DNA of 64,000 nt from Streptomyces sp. NBC_00820 (GTDB lineage: Bacteria > Actinomycetota > Actinomycetes > Streptomycetales > Streptomycetaceae). The stretch lies in the NCBI RefSeq assembly GCF_036347055.1, contig NZ_CP108882.1:6870001-6934000 (forward strand), in the 5' to 3' direction. The notes under the pieces are model-generated. The model saw only the letters and a program-made list of their open reading frames with translations. It made no database searches and was not told the origin of the DNA. Both the position numbers and the translations under genes were made by a program. Below, in pieces: positions 26,239-34,973 of the stretch; position 1 is the first letter of the stretch, and the number at the start of each line of letters is the position of its first letter.

Positions 26239-26844
26239 GGTCAACGCCTCGCGCCCCAGACCCAGTTCGCGGTCCAGAGCCTCATCCGCCCATGCCTGGG
26301 CCCGGGTTCGCGGGATCGCGCCCGGATACGACGTCATCTGCACGGCCAGCCCGTCCAGGAGGGCCGTCAGCCGCAGGGCCGCGTCCGCCGGGTCGGGGCA
26401 GTCGAACTCGCCCGCGGCCACGCCTTCGGCGATGACCTCGGTGATCGAGGCCTTCCACCGCCGGTCGAGGTCCCGGGTGACCTCCCGGAGGGCGGGCTCG
26501 CGCAGCGACACCGCCCAGCCCTCGATCCACAGCCGCCAGCCCTTGGCCTGGCCCGTGGGCGCGTACCACCGTACGGCCGCCCGCAGCCGGCGCAGCGCGG
26601 AGGTGCGCCGGCCCAGCAGCTTGCGCAGATGCGCGAGGTCCCCCTCCGCGGCATGGGTGAACGCGGCGGAGACCAGCTTCTCCTTCGTCGAGAAGTGGTA
26701 CAGCACCAGCGCGTTGCTCACCCCGAGCGAGGCGGCCACATCGGCGATCCTGACCGCCGCCACGCCCCTCGCCCCGATCTGCTCGATGGCGGCCCGCAGC
26801 AGCTCCTCCCGCCGCTCGGCCACGCTCAACCGCACTCTAGCCAC
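26224..26844 (-). CDS. TetR/AcrR-family transcriptional regulator
   Basis: A 206-residue repressor. The N-terminal helix-turn-helix runs ELLRAAIEQIGARG then IADVAASLGVSNALVLYHF, the typical TetR DNA-binding unit. The remaining ten or so helices form the ligand and dimer domain, with a BetI-like C-terminal look. It is the second gene behind the Glu/Leu/Phe/Val dehydrogenase (59-bp gap), and paired operators lie in front of that gene, so it probably regulates its own operon. Start is GTG at 26844. Confidence 0.87.
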   Translation of the reverse strand: MARVRLSVAERREELLRAAIEQIGARGVAAVRIADVAASLGVSNALVLYHFSTKEKLVSAAFTHAAEGDLAHLRKLLGRRTSALRRLRAAVRWYAPTGQAKGWRLWIEGWAVSLREPALREVTRDLDRRWKASITEVIAEGVAAGEFDCPDPADAALRLTALLDGLAVQMTSYPGAIPRTRAQAWADEALDRELGLGREALTEREQ

Positions 26845-26903
26845 GCGGTCACCCTAATCCGTGGGCCGGGAACGCGTGGAGCGGGTGGAGCGGGGCGTGC
26901 CGG

Positions 26904-28082
26904 TCACCGGTACCAGCCGAAGCGTTCCGCGATCACCGGCAGCCGGTCGTCCACCAGGGCGTGCGCGGCGGCGCGCGGGGTCGTGCCGTCGGCCTCCGCA
27001 CGGGCCAGCATCAGGTCGATGAGGGTGCGCATCGAGCGGCGCACCCGCTCGAACGCCTCGTCGGCGAACGGGCCGATGTCCCCGAACAGGGTCCACCACC
27101 ACCACGCGTTCGTCCCGGAGTTGACCACCACGTCGGGCAGCACGGTCACCCCGCGCGCGGCCAGCAGTTCCTCCGCCTCGGGCAGCACGGGCATGTTGGC
27201 GGCCTCGACGATCCAACGAGCCGTGATCCCCGCCTGGTTGACCGGGTCGATCGCGTACGACACGGCGGCGGGCACCAGCACGTCCGCCCCGGCGGACAGC
27301 CAGGCGTCGCCCGGCAGTTCGTGGTCGCCGGGACGTAGCGCGGAGCGGTCGACGGTGCCGAACGCGTCCCGTGCGGCCAGCAGCGCCTCGACGTCGAGGC
27401 CGGCCGGGTTGGCGATCGTCCCCTTCACGTCGGCGACGGCCACGACCGTCAGACCCGCGCGCGTGAGGAAGCGTGCCGTGGCCCCGCCCATCGTGCCGAG
27501 GCCCTGCACGGCCACCCGGGTCCCCCGGTACGGCACCGACGCCCGGTCCAGGGCCGCGAGGACCGACTCGGCGACGCCGCAGCCGCCGACCAGCTCGTCC
27601 AGGCCGATGCCGTCCACCTCGACCGCGAAGGCGTCCGCGAGCCGCTCACGGGCGGCCGTCTCGTCGTCCAGCAGCGGGTACACCGCCTGGATCGAGGAGA
27701 CCAGACCGGCCTCCGCCGCCGCGCGGTCCACCAGGTCCTGGGTGAGGCCGAGGTCCTCACCGGTGGTCCAGAAGCTCTCGACGTGCGGCCGCACGGCACG
27801 CAGATAACGCACCAGCAGCCCGTACGCCTCCGGGTCCCGCGGATCGCAGTCGATGCCGCCCTTGGCGCCGCCCAGGGGGACGTAACGGCCCTCGGGGTCG
27901 TAGTGCAGGGCCTCCTTCATCGTCATGCCGCGCGCGAGTCCGGTGACCTCCTCCAGGGTGCAGCCGGGCCGCATGCGCAACCCGCCGCTGGCCACGCCCC
28001 GCACCAGCCGGTCGACGACCAGGAAACCCCGGCGGCCGGTGACGTGGTCGGTCCAGACGATCGACATCAGGGGCGCGGTCAT
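26904..28082 (-). CDS. Glu/Leu/Phe/Val-type amino acid dehydrogenase
   Basis: A 392-residue NAD(P)-dependent oxidative deaminase. The catalytic lysine motif is PLGGAKGGIDCDP, and the Rossmann nucleotide motif is VAVQGLGTMGGATARFL. The domain order (substrate domain, then NAD domain) is the usual one. Length suggests the glutamate-dehydrogenase side, but the exact amino acid cannot be read from the sequence. GGAGGAGACC precedes the ATG. A near-consensus promoter and two dyads lie upstream, and a TetR gene follows in the same direction. WWWWTLFGD near the C-terminus is an unusual Trp run. Confidence 0.87.
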   Translation of the reverse strand: MTAPLMSIVWTDHVTGRRGFLVVDRLVRGVASGGLRMRPGCTLEEVTGLARGMTMKEALHYDPEGRYVPLGGAKGGIDCDPRDPEAYGLLVRYLRAVRPHVESFWTTGEDLGLTQDLVDRAAAEAGLVSSIQAVYPLLDDETAARERLADAFAVEVDGIGLDELVGGCGVAESVLAALDRASVPYRGTRVAVQGLGTMGGATARFLTRAGLTVVAVADVKGTIANPAGLDVEALLAARDAFGTVDRSALRPGDHELPGDAWLSAGADVLVPAAVSYAIDPVNQAGITARWIVEAANMPVLPEAEELLAARGVTVLPDVVVNSGTNAWWWWTLFGDIGPFADEAFERVRRSMRTLIDLMLARAEADGTTPRAAAHALVDDRLPVIAERFGWYR

Positions 28083-28099
28083 GGGGTCTCCTCCGGATA

Positions 28100-28163
28100 C
28101 TGAACGGCAGGTCAGTATCCGGAGTGGGTTCGGGCCATGTCAATGCGCTGAACAGAGGTTCAG
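28100..28163 (-). promoter_or_regulatory. Promoter and paired operators for the dehydrogenase-TetR operon
   Basis: On the minus strand TTGACA (28143-28138), an 18-bp spacer and GATACT (28119-28114) form a strong housekeeping-type promoter. CTGAAC-N4-GGTCAG (28100-28115) covers the region from the -10 to the start site. CTGAAC-N4-GTTCAG (28148-28163) lies just upstream of the -35. The first dyad is extended by a 13-bp perfect inverted repeat (arms 28091-28103 and 28112-28124). Two TetR dimers could clamp the promoter. Confidence 0.68.
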
Positions 28164-28262
28164 TAGTGACGTGGGATGTGAGGGGACACACCGGAGCCAC
28201 CCCTCCGGTACGCCGGCCGGCCGACCATAATGGAGACCTCAGCCATGCCACCTGGAGGTACC

Positions 28263-29456
28263 GTGACCGGTCTGCGTTCCCAGAGTTTCGGGCTCCGCGC
28301 GCTACAGCCCGAAGCCTTCGGCGCGGAACCTCGAGGTGAGCGCCTCGCGCGCATCCGTCGCTCGCCCCACTTCAAGGACGGCGTCTTCCAGAACCCCGGC
28401 GGCACCGCGCACACCCGGCCCTCCGCCTCCCCGCTGGACCTGGCGAAGATGTACTTCGACCAGGACACGCGGCCCCTGCGCGCCCCCGACGGCACCCTCC
28501 CGGTGCACGCCACCACCTTCGCCGACCTGGCGAAGCCGCCGGTCACCGGGTTGCGCGTGACCTGGATGGGGCACTCCAGCGTGCTCGCGGAGATAGACGG
28601 TCACCGTGTCCTGTTCGACCCCGTCTGGGGCGAGCGCTGCTCCCCGTTCCCCTTCGCCGGACCCAGGCGGCTGCACCCGGTGCCGCTGCCGCTCGCCGCG
28701 CTCGGCCCGGTCGACGTCGTCGTCATCTCGCACGACCACTACGACCACCTCGACATGCCCACGATCAAGGCGCTGGCCGGCACCGACACCCTGTTCGCCG
28801 TGCCGCTCGGCGTCGGCGCCCACCTCGAACACTGGGGAGTGTCCCCGGACCGGCTGCGCGAGCTGGACTGGCACGAATCCGCCAAGGTCGGCGGCCTCAC
28901 CCTCACCGCCACCCCGGCCCGCCACTTCTGCGGCCGCGGGCTGCGCAACACCCAGCACACCCTGTGGGCGTCCTGGGTCGTCGAGGGCGACGAACACCGG
29001 ATCTACCACAGCGGTGACACCGGCTACTTCGACGGCTTCCAGGACATCGGCGCCGCGCACGGCCCCTTCGACGTCACGATGATCCAGATCGGCGCGTACA
29101 GCGAGTACTGGACCGACATCCACATGACGCCGCAGGAGGGGGTGCGCGCGCACCTCGACCTCCAGGGCGGCACGCCGCACGGCGTGCTGCTGCCGATCCA
29201 CTGGGGGACCTTCAACCTGGCCTTCCACCCGTGGGCGGAGCCGGGGGAGTGGACGAGGGACGCCGCCGAGGAGGCCGGCCAGGCGGCCGCGTTCCCCCGG
29301 CCGGGTGAACCCTTCGAGCCGGCGGGCACCCTCCCGGCCCAGGCCTGGTGGCGAACCGTGTCGGCGCCGATCGACCGTCCCTGGCGCCGCCCCGAGGCGC
29401 CGCGGATCTCGCCCGAAGCCCCCCGGACGGACATCGACCTCGCCTGCGACCGGTGA
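28263..29456 (+). CDS. Metallo-beta-lactamase-fold hydrolase (NAPE-PLD/UlaG-like)
   Basis: A 397-residue MBL-fold protein. The metal motif is SHDHYDHLD, with further ligands in ARHFCGRG and YHSGDTGYF, and the N-terminal WMGHSSVLAEIDG and LFDPVWGERCSP resemble the NAPE-hydrolysing phospholipase D group. The natural substrate is unknown; phosphodiester lipids are possible. The GTG at 28263 is preferred because GGAGGT sits five bases before it; ATG 28245 and 28230 are in frame further up. It is divergent from the dehydrogenase operon. Confidence 0.82.
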   Translation: MTGLRSQSFGLRALQPEAFGAEPRGERLARIRRSPHFKDGVFQNPGGTAHTRPSASPLDLAKMYFDQDTRPLRAPDGTLPVHATTFADLAKPPVTGLRVTWMGHSSVLAEIDGHRVLFDPVWGERCSPFPFAGPRRLHPVPLPLAALGPVDVVVISHDHYDHLDMPTIKALAGTDTLFAVPLGVGAHLEHWGVSPDRLRELDWHESAKVGGLTLTATPARHFCGRGLRNTQHTLWASWVVEGDEHRIYHSGDTGYFDGFQDIGAAHGPFDVTMIQIGAYSEYWTDIHMTPQEGVRAHLDLQGGTPHGVLLPIHWGTFNLAFHPWAEPGEWTRDAAEEAGQAAAFPRPGEPFEPAGTLPAQAWWRTVSAPIDRPWRRPEAPRISPEAPRTDIDLACDR

Positions 29457-29574
29457 CACCGGCGCGGCATCGCGTGTCCGTGCGAGCATGCCCGGCCCGT
29501 CCGCCCGCGGTGGGACCCAGGGCGACAGCCGACGCCGCTGTCCGCACGCGGGTTCAGCGGTCCGGGCGTGGAGG

Positions 29575-29611
29575 AGGGGCGACCGGAACGGGGTAACCGG
29601 TCGCGCCCCGC
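29575..29611. terminator. Hairpin between convergent genes
   Basis: GACCGG (29581-29586) and CCGGTC (29597-29602) form a stem extended by GGGGC/GCCCC with a small bulge. It lies between the convergent MBL-fold hydrolase and P450 genes, so it could stop transcription from both sides. Confidence 0.5.
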
Positions 29612-29618
29612 GTCACGC

Positions 29619-30860
29619 TCAGCCCCGCAGCCGGACCGGCACCTCCTGCCAGCCGAAGGCGATGAACGACGGCACCTGCCGCAGCTCACCCTCCTCGAAG
29701 GCCGGCGCCAGACCGGGGAAGCGGTCGAACAGCGCGGGCAGCGCCGTCAGGGCCTCCATCCGGGCCAGCGGCGCGCCGATGCAGCGGTGCACACCGATGC
29801 CGAACGCCATGTGGTCGTCGGCGCCGCGCGCGGCATCGAAGACGTGCGCGTCGTCGCCGTAGTGCGCCGGGTCCAGCCCCGCGGCGGCGTACGTCGTGAT
29901 GATGGCGTCCCCGGCCGGAATGGTGACCTCCCCGACCTTGAGGTCGCTGACCGCGTAGCGCAGCGGCAGGGAGGTGATCGAGGGGTGCACCCGCAGCGTC
30001 TCGTCGATCACCGCGTCCCAGGAGATCTCACCGGACCGTACGGCCGCCAGCTGCCCCGGGTCGGTCAGCAGGGCGACGACGGCGTTGCCGATGAGGTTGA
30101 CGGTGGTCTCGAAACCGGCGCCGATCACCAGCAGCAGCGTGTACAGCAGCTCCTCGTCGCTGAGCCGGTCGCCGTCCTCGTCGCGGACCCGGATCAGCTC
30201 CGTGGTCATGTCGTCGCCCGGGTGCTCGACCTTGAGCGCGATCAGGCCGCCCAGCACCGTCCCGATCCGCTCCTGCACGAACGCGGTGTGCTCCGGGCCC
30301 GGGTCGGAGGTGTCCATGATGGCCGCGATGAGCTCGGCGGTGTCCCCCCGCATCTCCGCGGGCACACCGAACAGTTCGCAGATCATCCGCATCGGCAGCT
30401 CGTGCGCGAACAGCTGCTTGACGTCCACCGGTCCGCCGTCGGCGCCCGCCTTCTCCACGGTGTCGAGCAGCTCGGCCGTGATCGCCTCCACGCGCGGGCG
30501 CATCGCCTCGGTGCGCTTGTGCGTGAAGCTCGGCGCCACCAGCTTGCGCAGCCGCGCGTGCTCCGGGCCGTACGTGGTGAACATGTTGACGACGCCCACC
30601 CAGCCCAGGACCCAGCCCCAGGAAGGGTGTTCGCCGAGCTCGGGCCACAACCGCCAGTGCAGCCGGGGGTCCTTGCTGACCTGTGGGTCGAGGATCAGTT
30701 CCTTGAGGACGTCGTATCCGGTGGGCGCCCAGGCCGGTATGCCTCCGGGCAGTTCGACGGGCACGATCGGGCCGAGGGCGCGCAGCTTGGCGATCTCTGC
30801 GGAGATGTCGGTGCCGAACGGGTCGATGACGACGCGGTCGACGGGGTCGGTCACGGTCAC
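29619..30860 (-). CDS. Cytochrome P450 (conservon-associated, canonical)
   Basis: A 413-residue soluble P450. The I-helix is LLVIGAGFETT, the K-helix ExxR is ETLR, and the heme loop is AFGIGVHRCIGAPLAR. All three are intact, so it should bind heme and activate oxygen with separate redox partners. The GTG at 30860 lies in a GTGA overlap with the preceding P450, and the pair forms the tail of the conservon operon. In known conservons such P450s belong to the CYP154/CYP157 sort of pairs. Substrate unknown. Confidence 0.92.
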   Translation of the reverse strand: MTVTDPVDRVVIDPFGTDISAEIAKLRALGPIVPVELPGGIPAWAPTGYDVLKELILDPQVSKDPRLHWRLWPELGEHPSWGWVLGWVGVVNMFTTYGPEHARLRKLVAPSFTHKRTEAMRPRVEAITAELLDTVEKAGADGGPVDVKQLFAHELPMRMICELFGVPAEMRGDTAELIAAIMDTSDPGPEHTAFVQERIGTVLGGLIALKVEHPGDDMTTELIRVRDEDGDRLSDEELLYTLLLVIGAGFETTVNLIGNAVVALLTDPGQLAAVRSGEISWDAVIDETLRVHPSITSLPLRYAVSDLKVGEVTIPAGDAIITTYAAAGLDPAHYGDDAHVFDAARGADDHMAFGIGVHRCIGAPLARMEALTALPALFDRFPGLAPAFEEGELRQVPSFIAFGWQEVPVRLRG

Positions 30861-32092
30861 GGCAACTCTCCAGAAGGACGGGGGGATCGGGGACTGAACC
30901 GCACGGGCAGCGACGTCAGCGAGCGGTGGAAGGGACCGGGCCGCCAGCTGAGGTGCTCGCGCGGCAGGACCGGCTCCAGATCGGGCAGCCACTGGGTGAG
31001 GCGTTCGATGGCCTCCGTGGCGATGAGCAGCGTGTGCTGCTTGACGGGGCAGCCGTGCGGGCCCGCCGACCAGGACAGATGGGAGGCGTCCCGCGGCCTG
31101 CGGCTGCCCCCGGCCGCCTGCTCCGCGGTGTGGGCCAGCGCCCCGTAGGAGATGACGACCGGCACCGCGGCCCGGATCCACGCCCCGTGGAAGGAGACCG
31201 CCTCCCGGGCGAAGTGGATGCCGTAGTTCGCCAGCGGCGTCTCGTGGTGCAGGACCTCCACCACGGCGTCCATCACGGGACGCGCGCCGCTGGTGAGCGT
31301 GGAGTAGTACGCCGGGTTGCCGAGGATGCGGGAGAGCGCGTTGGACACCAGGTTCGCGGTCGGCTCGTGACCCGCGCCGAGGGTGAGGAACATCTGCCAG
31401 GTGACCTCCTCCGCGGTCAGCCCGGCCGGATGGTCCAGCAGCCGGCTCGGCAGGTCGTCGCCGCGCCGCTCGGCCTTGGCCGCGATCAGCTCCAGGACGT
31501 ACTTCCCGAACTCCGCCTCGCCCTCGGCGGCTTGAGGACCACCCTCCATCATCTTGCCGAGGCCCTCGTTCAGGCGGTCGCCCGCCTCGTCCGGCAGCCC
31601 GAAGAGGTTGTTGAAGACCAGCGCCATCAACGGCCGGGCGAACTCGGTCACCAGGTCGGCCTCGCCGTTCGGACCGATGCGGTCCACCAGCAGCCGCACC
31701 GCCCGGTGCACCCGGGCCCGCAGGTCGTGCGGCTCGACCTGGTCGAACACGTCGATCAGCGCGGTGCGGTAGCGCAGGTGCGTGTCGCCGTCGGCGAACA
31801 GCGCGTTGGGCCGCCACCGCATCATGCCGAGCAGCGGACAGTCGTCGGCGACCGTCGCCTCCCACGGGCGCGGATCGTGCGAAAACGTTTCCGTGTCGTG
31901 CAGCAGGTCCAGTGCGGCCCGCCGGTCCGTGACGACGTACGCCGGTACGCCCGGCGCGAGTTCGGCCCAGCCGACCGCGCCCTGGGCACGCAGGGCGGCG
32001 TAGTAGCGGTGCGGGTCGAGCGCGAAGCCGTCCTCCCACAGGCGCACCGGCGCGGAGCGGGAGAAGGCGTGCTGAGCGGGGTAGGTGGTCAC
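30857..32092 (-). CDS. Cytochrome P450 lacking the ExxR arginine (CYP156/157-like)
   Basis: A 411-residue P450. The I-helix part is LTLGAGHEPT. Where ExxR is expected the sequence reads EVLHHETPLANYG, so His replaces the invariant Arg. The heme loop is SWSAGPHGCPVKQ, keeping the Cys but not the usual F or following G. Loss of ExxR is a known feature of the CYP157 group in Streptomyces conservons, and these proteins can still fold and bind heme. It overlaps the GTPase gene upstream and the canonical P450 downstream by 4 bp each, suggesting the two P450s act together. Confidence 0.88.
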   Translation of the reverse strand: MTTYPAQHAFSRSAPVRLWEDGFALDPHRYYAALRAQGAVGWAELAPGVPAYVVTDRRAALDLLHDTETFSHDPRPWEATVADDCPLLGMMRWRPNALFADGDTHLRYRTALIDVFDQVEPHDLRARVHRAVRLLVDRIGPNGEADLVTEFARPLMALVFNNLFGLPDEAGDRLNEGLGKMMEGGPQAAEGEAEFGKYVLELIAAKAERRGDDLPSRLLDHPAGLTAEEVTWQMFLTLGAGHEPTANLVSNALSRILGNPAYYSTLTSGARPVMDAVVEVLHHETPLANYGIHFAREAVSFHGAWIRAAVPVVISYGALAHTAEQAAGGSRRPRDASHLSWSAGPHGCPVKQHTLLIATEAIERLTQWLPDLEPVLPREHLSWRPGPFHRSLTSLPVRFSPRSPRPSGELP

Positions 32093-32697
32093 CGGCCCTC
32101 CGGGGGATGACGGTCGATGAGGTGCTGGACGAGGGCGAGCAGGGCGTCGATGGAGGAGTCGGTGTCCCGGGCGTCACAGGTCACCATCGGCGTGTGCCCC
32201 TCCAGGTCGAGGGCGGCGCGCAACTGCTCCTCGGTGTAGTGGCGCGGCGCGTCCGGGAACGCGTTGAAGGCCACGGCGTACGGCAGCCCGGTCTCCTCGA
32301 CCAGACCGAGGACGTCGAACGAGGCGTCGATACGACGGCTGTCGACCAGCACGAGCGCACCGAGCGCCCCGTACGCGATGTCATCCCACAGCGGCCGGAA
32401 CCGCTCCTGGCCGGGGGTGCCGAACAGGTACAGCACGACCCCGCCCGGCAGGCTGATCCGGCCGAAGTCGATGGCGACGGTCGTCGTCGACTTCTCCCGG
32501 ATCCCGTCGAGGTCGTCCACCTGGGCGGACGCCTGGGTGAGCTGTTCCTCGGTGTGCAGGGGGCGGATCTCGGACACCGAGTCGATCAGGGTCGTCTTGC
32601 CCACCCCGAAGGGGCCCGTGACGAGGATCTTCACCAGGTCGCGGGCGGTGTCGGGCAGGTGGATGCCGCTAGTTGTGCTTGAGGGCGCGGAGGCCAT
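32089..32697 (-). CDS. Conservon GTPase CvnD
   Basis: A 202-residue small GTPase of the MglA-like ATP/GTP-binding family. The P-loop is GPFGVGKTT, switch II is GTPGQERF (Thr-Pro instead of the usual Thr-Ala), and the base-recognition site reads FNAFPDA rather than NKxD, as is common in this group. In conservons CvnD is the GTPase output of the membrane complex with CvnA, B and C. Its start overlaps cvnC by 29 bp, and its stop overlaps the P450 start. Confidence 0.92.
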   Translation of the reverse strand: MASAPSSTTSGIHLPDTARDLVKILVTGPFGVGKTTLIDSVSEIRPLHTEEQLTQASAQVDDLDGIREKSTTTVAIDFGRISLPGGVVLYLFGTPGQERFRPLWDDIAYGALGALVLVDSRRIDASFDVLGLVEETGLPYAVAFNAFPDAPRHYTEEQLRAALDLEGHTPMVTCDARDTDSSIDALLALVQHLIDRHPPEGR

Positions 32698-33043
32698 CGG
32701 CCACTCTCTTCAGCAGGTCGGGGTCGAAGCGGTCGGCGGGCGGGATCGGCGCGCGGGCGAGAACCAGGTCCCGGTCGAGCAGGCCGGCGGCCAGCACCCG
32801 CACGGCGGAGACCGGCAGCTCCAGCAGAGCCGCGGTCTCCGTCACGGTCAGCGCACCGCCGTCCAGCAGGTCCAGCAGGGCCAGTTGGGCGGCGGGGAGA
32901 TCGGCGGCCGGATCGACGGGCGCGGTCCGGTCGCCGGCGCTGAGCACCGACAGCCGCTCCAGATGGGGACGGCTGGGCTGGGCGACGCCTCCGGTCGACA
33001 GATACGCGGGAACCAGGGGACGGCCGCCCCTGCGGCCGGTCAT
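32669..33043 (-). CDS. Conservon protein CvnC (DUF742)
   Basis: A 124-residue DUF742 protein. It shows the typical order: a basic start, PAYLSTGG, then a winged-helix-like part (LLDLLDGGALTVTETAALLELPVSAVRVLAAGLLDRDLVL). In characterised conservons CvnC helps link the GTPase to the sensor. Its ATG overlaps the cvnB stop (ATGA), and its 3' end overlaps cvnD. Confidence 0.91.
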   Translation of the reverse strand: MTGRRGGRPLVPAYLSTGGVAQPSRPHLERLSVLSAGDRTAPVDPAADLPAAQLALLDLLDGGALTVTETAALLELPVSAVRVLAAGLLDRDLVLARAPIPPADRFDPDLLKRVADGLRALKHN

Positions 33044-33465
33044 GCCGGCGCGCCTCCGTCGGCGTCTCGGGGCGCGGCCGCCATCGCCTTCTCACCCAGC
33101 CGGGCCACCTGGGAGTGGACCCGGTGTGCGAGCAGGTCCAGACGCACCTCGGGGTCGCCGTAGGCGGCGACACAGGTGCCGTGGTCCGTCGGCACGATGA
33201 GGACGTATCCGTGGTCGGACTCGATGACGACCTGGCGTATCTCGGCCCGGTCCCGGTCGGCGAACGCGGCCGCCGCGGTACGGCAGGCGCCCTGCACGGT
33301 GCTGGTGATGGCGGCCACCCGCTCCGCGGAGGGCTGCGTCAGCGCGTCGGTGTAGCCCGTCACGAGTCCGTCCCTGGTGAGCAGGACGGCGGCGACGACG
33401 TGCGGCACTTCCAGGATGGGGTCGAGCACCCACACGGTGTCGCCTGCTTCGCGACTGGTGGTCAT
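33040..33465 (-). CDS. Roadblock/LC7 protein CvnB
   Basis: A 141-residue roadblock/LC7 (MglB-like) domain protein. The alternating strand-helix pattern with HVVAAVLLTRDGLVTGYTDAL and ESDHGYVLIVPTDHG is typical. Roadblock proteins dimerise and act as GTPase-activating or scaffolding partners. It lies in 4-bp overlaps with cvnA (upstream) and cvnC (downstream). Confidence 0.92.
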   Translation of the reverse strand: MTTSREAGDTVWVLDPILEVPHVVAAVLLTRDGLVTGYTDALTQPSAERVAAITSTVQGACRTAAAAFADRDRAEIRQVVIESDHGYVLIVPTDHGTCVAAYGDPEVRLDLLAHRVHSQVARLGEKAMAAAPRDADGGAPA

Positions 33466-34973
33466 CGAGCCGCTCCCCCTTCGTTCTTGTTCGGTTCGGT
33501 GTCGTTGACTGTCGGTTCGGTGGGTGCGGGTCCGGTGTCCCGCGTGTCAGCCCGCCCGGGCGCGCGGCCGGCCGCGGTTCCGTGCTGGAGGGCGGCCATC
33601 GCTGCGGCCGACTCCTCGGGGCGGCGTGCCGGCCCGGCCGGAGCGGCCGCGGCGGGAGTGGCCGCTGCGGGAGCGTCGGCCCGGCCACGGCGCCGCCGCT
33701 GCGGAAGACCGCCGGAGTCCCGCGGACCCTGGTGCCCGGATCCCGGGGCGGTGTGCTCCTGTTCGGCTCCGTAGCCGTGGCCGGAGTCCTGGCCGGAGCC
33801 GTGGTCGGAGCCGTGGTCGGCGTCCGGGGCGGCGGTGGGCGCGGCCGGGGAGACGGCCGGCGCGGTCCGGGGCGTGGCCGCGCCGTCCGTGGCCGGTGCC
33901 TTCCGGGTCGAGCGCGGGGCGCTGGCCGCCGGCGGCTTCTCGGCCGGGTCGATCCTGCTGAGCAGGTGGCTCTCGACCCGCAGCACCGCGCGCACGCCGC
34001 CGTACGGCGACGGGGACGACAGGTCGACGCCCAGGTCGAACTGCCGGGTCAGCTGGCCGATCGCGGCCAGTCCCATGCGCGGCGGGTCCCCGAGATCGGT
34101 GAGCAGGATCGGGTCGGTGCCGGCCACCAGCCGCTGGGCGCGGGCGCGTTCGTCCTGGCTCATGCCGAGGCCCGCGTCGTCGACGGTGACACAGACCCCG
34201 TGGTGGACGTGCTCCAGGTTGACCACGACATCGGTTTCCGGGGCGGAGTGCCGCAGCGCGTTGTCGAGGAGTTCGGCGACGATGATGGCGACCGGCTCGA
34301 CGGCGTGCGACACCAGGGCGGTCCCCGGTTCGAGATGGTTGTGGACCTTGATCCGGTGGTAGCCCGCGAGCCGGGCCTGCCCGCCGGTCACCGCGTCCAC
34401 CAGGTGGGACTCCTCACGGGCGAGTCCCACCCAGGCCCCGCACACCACGGAGGCGACCTGCGCCCGACGCAGCGACTGCTCGTTCTCGTGGTCCAGGGCG
34501 TACAGGGTCTGCGCCAACTCGGGCTCGTCGTAGCGCTCCTGCAGCCCTCGCAGCGCGTCCTGCAGCCGGTACAGGGCCGCCTGGATCTCGCGGGTGGCAC
34601 CGCGCAGGCCGGCCTGTGCGGCGGCGTCGATCCGGGTGCGCTGCGCGGTCAGTTCGGCGCGCAGCGAGAGCAGGAGCCGTTCGAGGGCGACCCCCGCCGG
34701 CGTTCCGGTGATCTCGGATCGCGCCGGGCCGGGCACCGTCACATGCGGATGGGTCAGCTGCCGGGCTGCGGCGGGTATGCGCTGGGCCGCCAGATGCTCC
34801 GCTTCGGCAGTGAACGACCGCTGGGTTTCCTCCAGTTGGGTGCGTAGCGTGGTCAGCTCGGCCCGCAACGCGTGCTGCCGGCGCAGGGACCGCAGCAGGC
34901 TGCCGCCGAGTGCCAGCGCGGACAGCGTGCCTGCGGCCAGACCGCCCGTCACCAGGTCCGGTGATTCGATCAT
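33462..34973 (-). CDS. Conservon sensor-kinase-like ATPase CvnA
   Basis: A 503-residue membrane protein. One N-terminal hydrophobic helix (GGLAAGTLSALALGGSLL) is followed by a coiled coil to about residue 80. A GHKL ATPase domain follows, with NALRHSAPETDV (N box) and DDAGLGMS (G1 box). The C-terminal 170 residues are low-complexity Ala/Pro, with a GSDHGSGQDSGHG run. Conservon CvnA proteins resemble histidine kinases but signal through CvnB-D rather than a response regulator. It is the first gene of the operon cvnABCD-P450-P450. Confidence 0.9.
   Translation of the reverse strand: MIESPDLVTGGLAAGTLSALALGGSLLRSLRRQHALRAELTTLRTQLEETQRSFTAEAEHLAAQRIPAAARQLTHPHVTVPGPARSEITGTPAGVALERLLLSLRAELTAQRTRIDAAAQAGLRGATREIQAALYRLQDALRGLQERYDEPELAQTLYALDHENEQSLRRAQVASVVCGAWVGLAREESHLVDAVTGGQARLAGYHRIKVHNHLEPGTALVSHAVEPVAIIVAELLDNALRHSAPETDVVVNLEHVHHGVCVTVDDAGLGMSQDERARAQRLVAGTDPILLTDLGDPPRMGLAAIGQLTRQFDLGVDLSSPSPYGGVRAVLRVESHLLSRIDPAEKPPAASAPRSTRKAPATDGAATPRTAPAVSPAAPTAAPDADHGSDHGSGQDSGHGYGAEQEHTAPGSGHQGPRDSGGLPQRRRRGRADAPAAATPAAAAPAGPARRPEESAAAMAALQHGTAAGRAPGRADTRDTGPAPTEPTVNDTEPNKNEGGAAR

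Noticed and set aside
29619..32177. Single long P450-containing ORF
   Set aside because: Only the part up to 30860 is P450; the upstream part is out of frame with the true second P450 and is a shadow.
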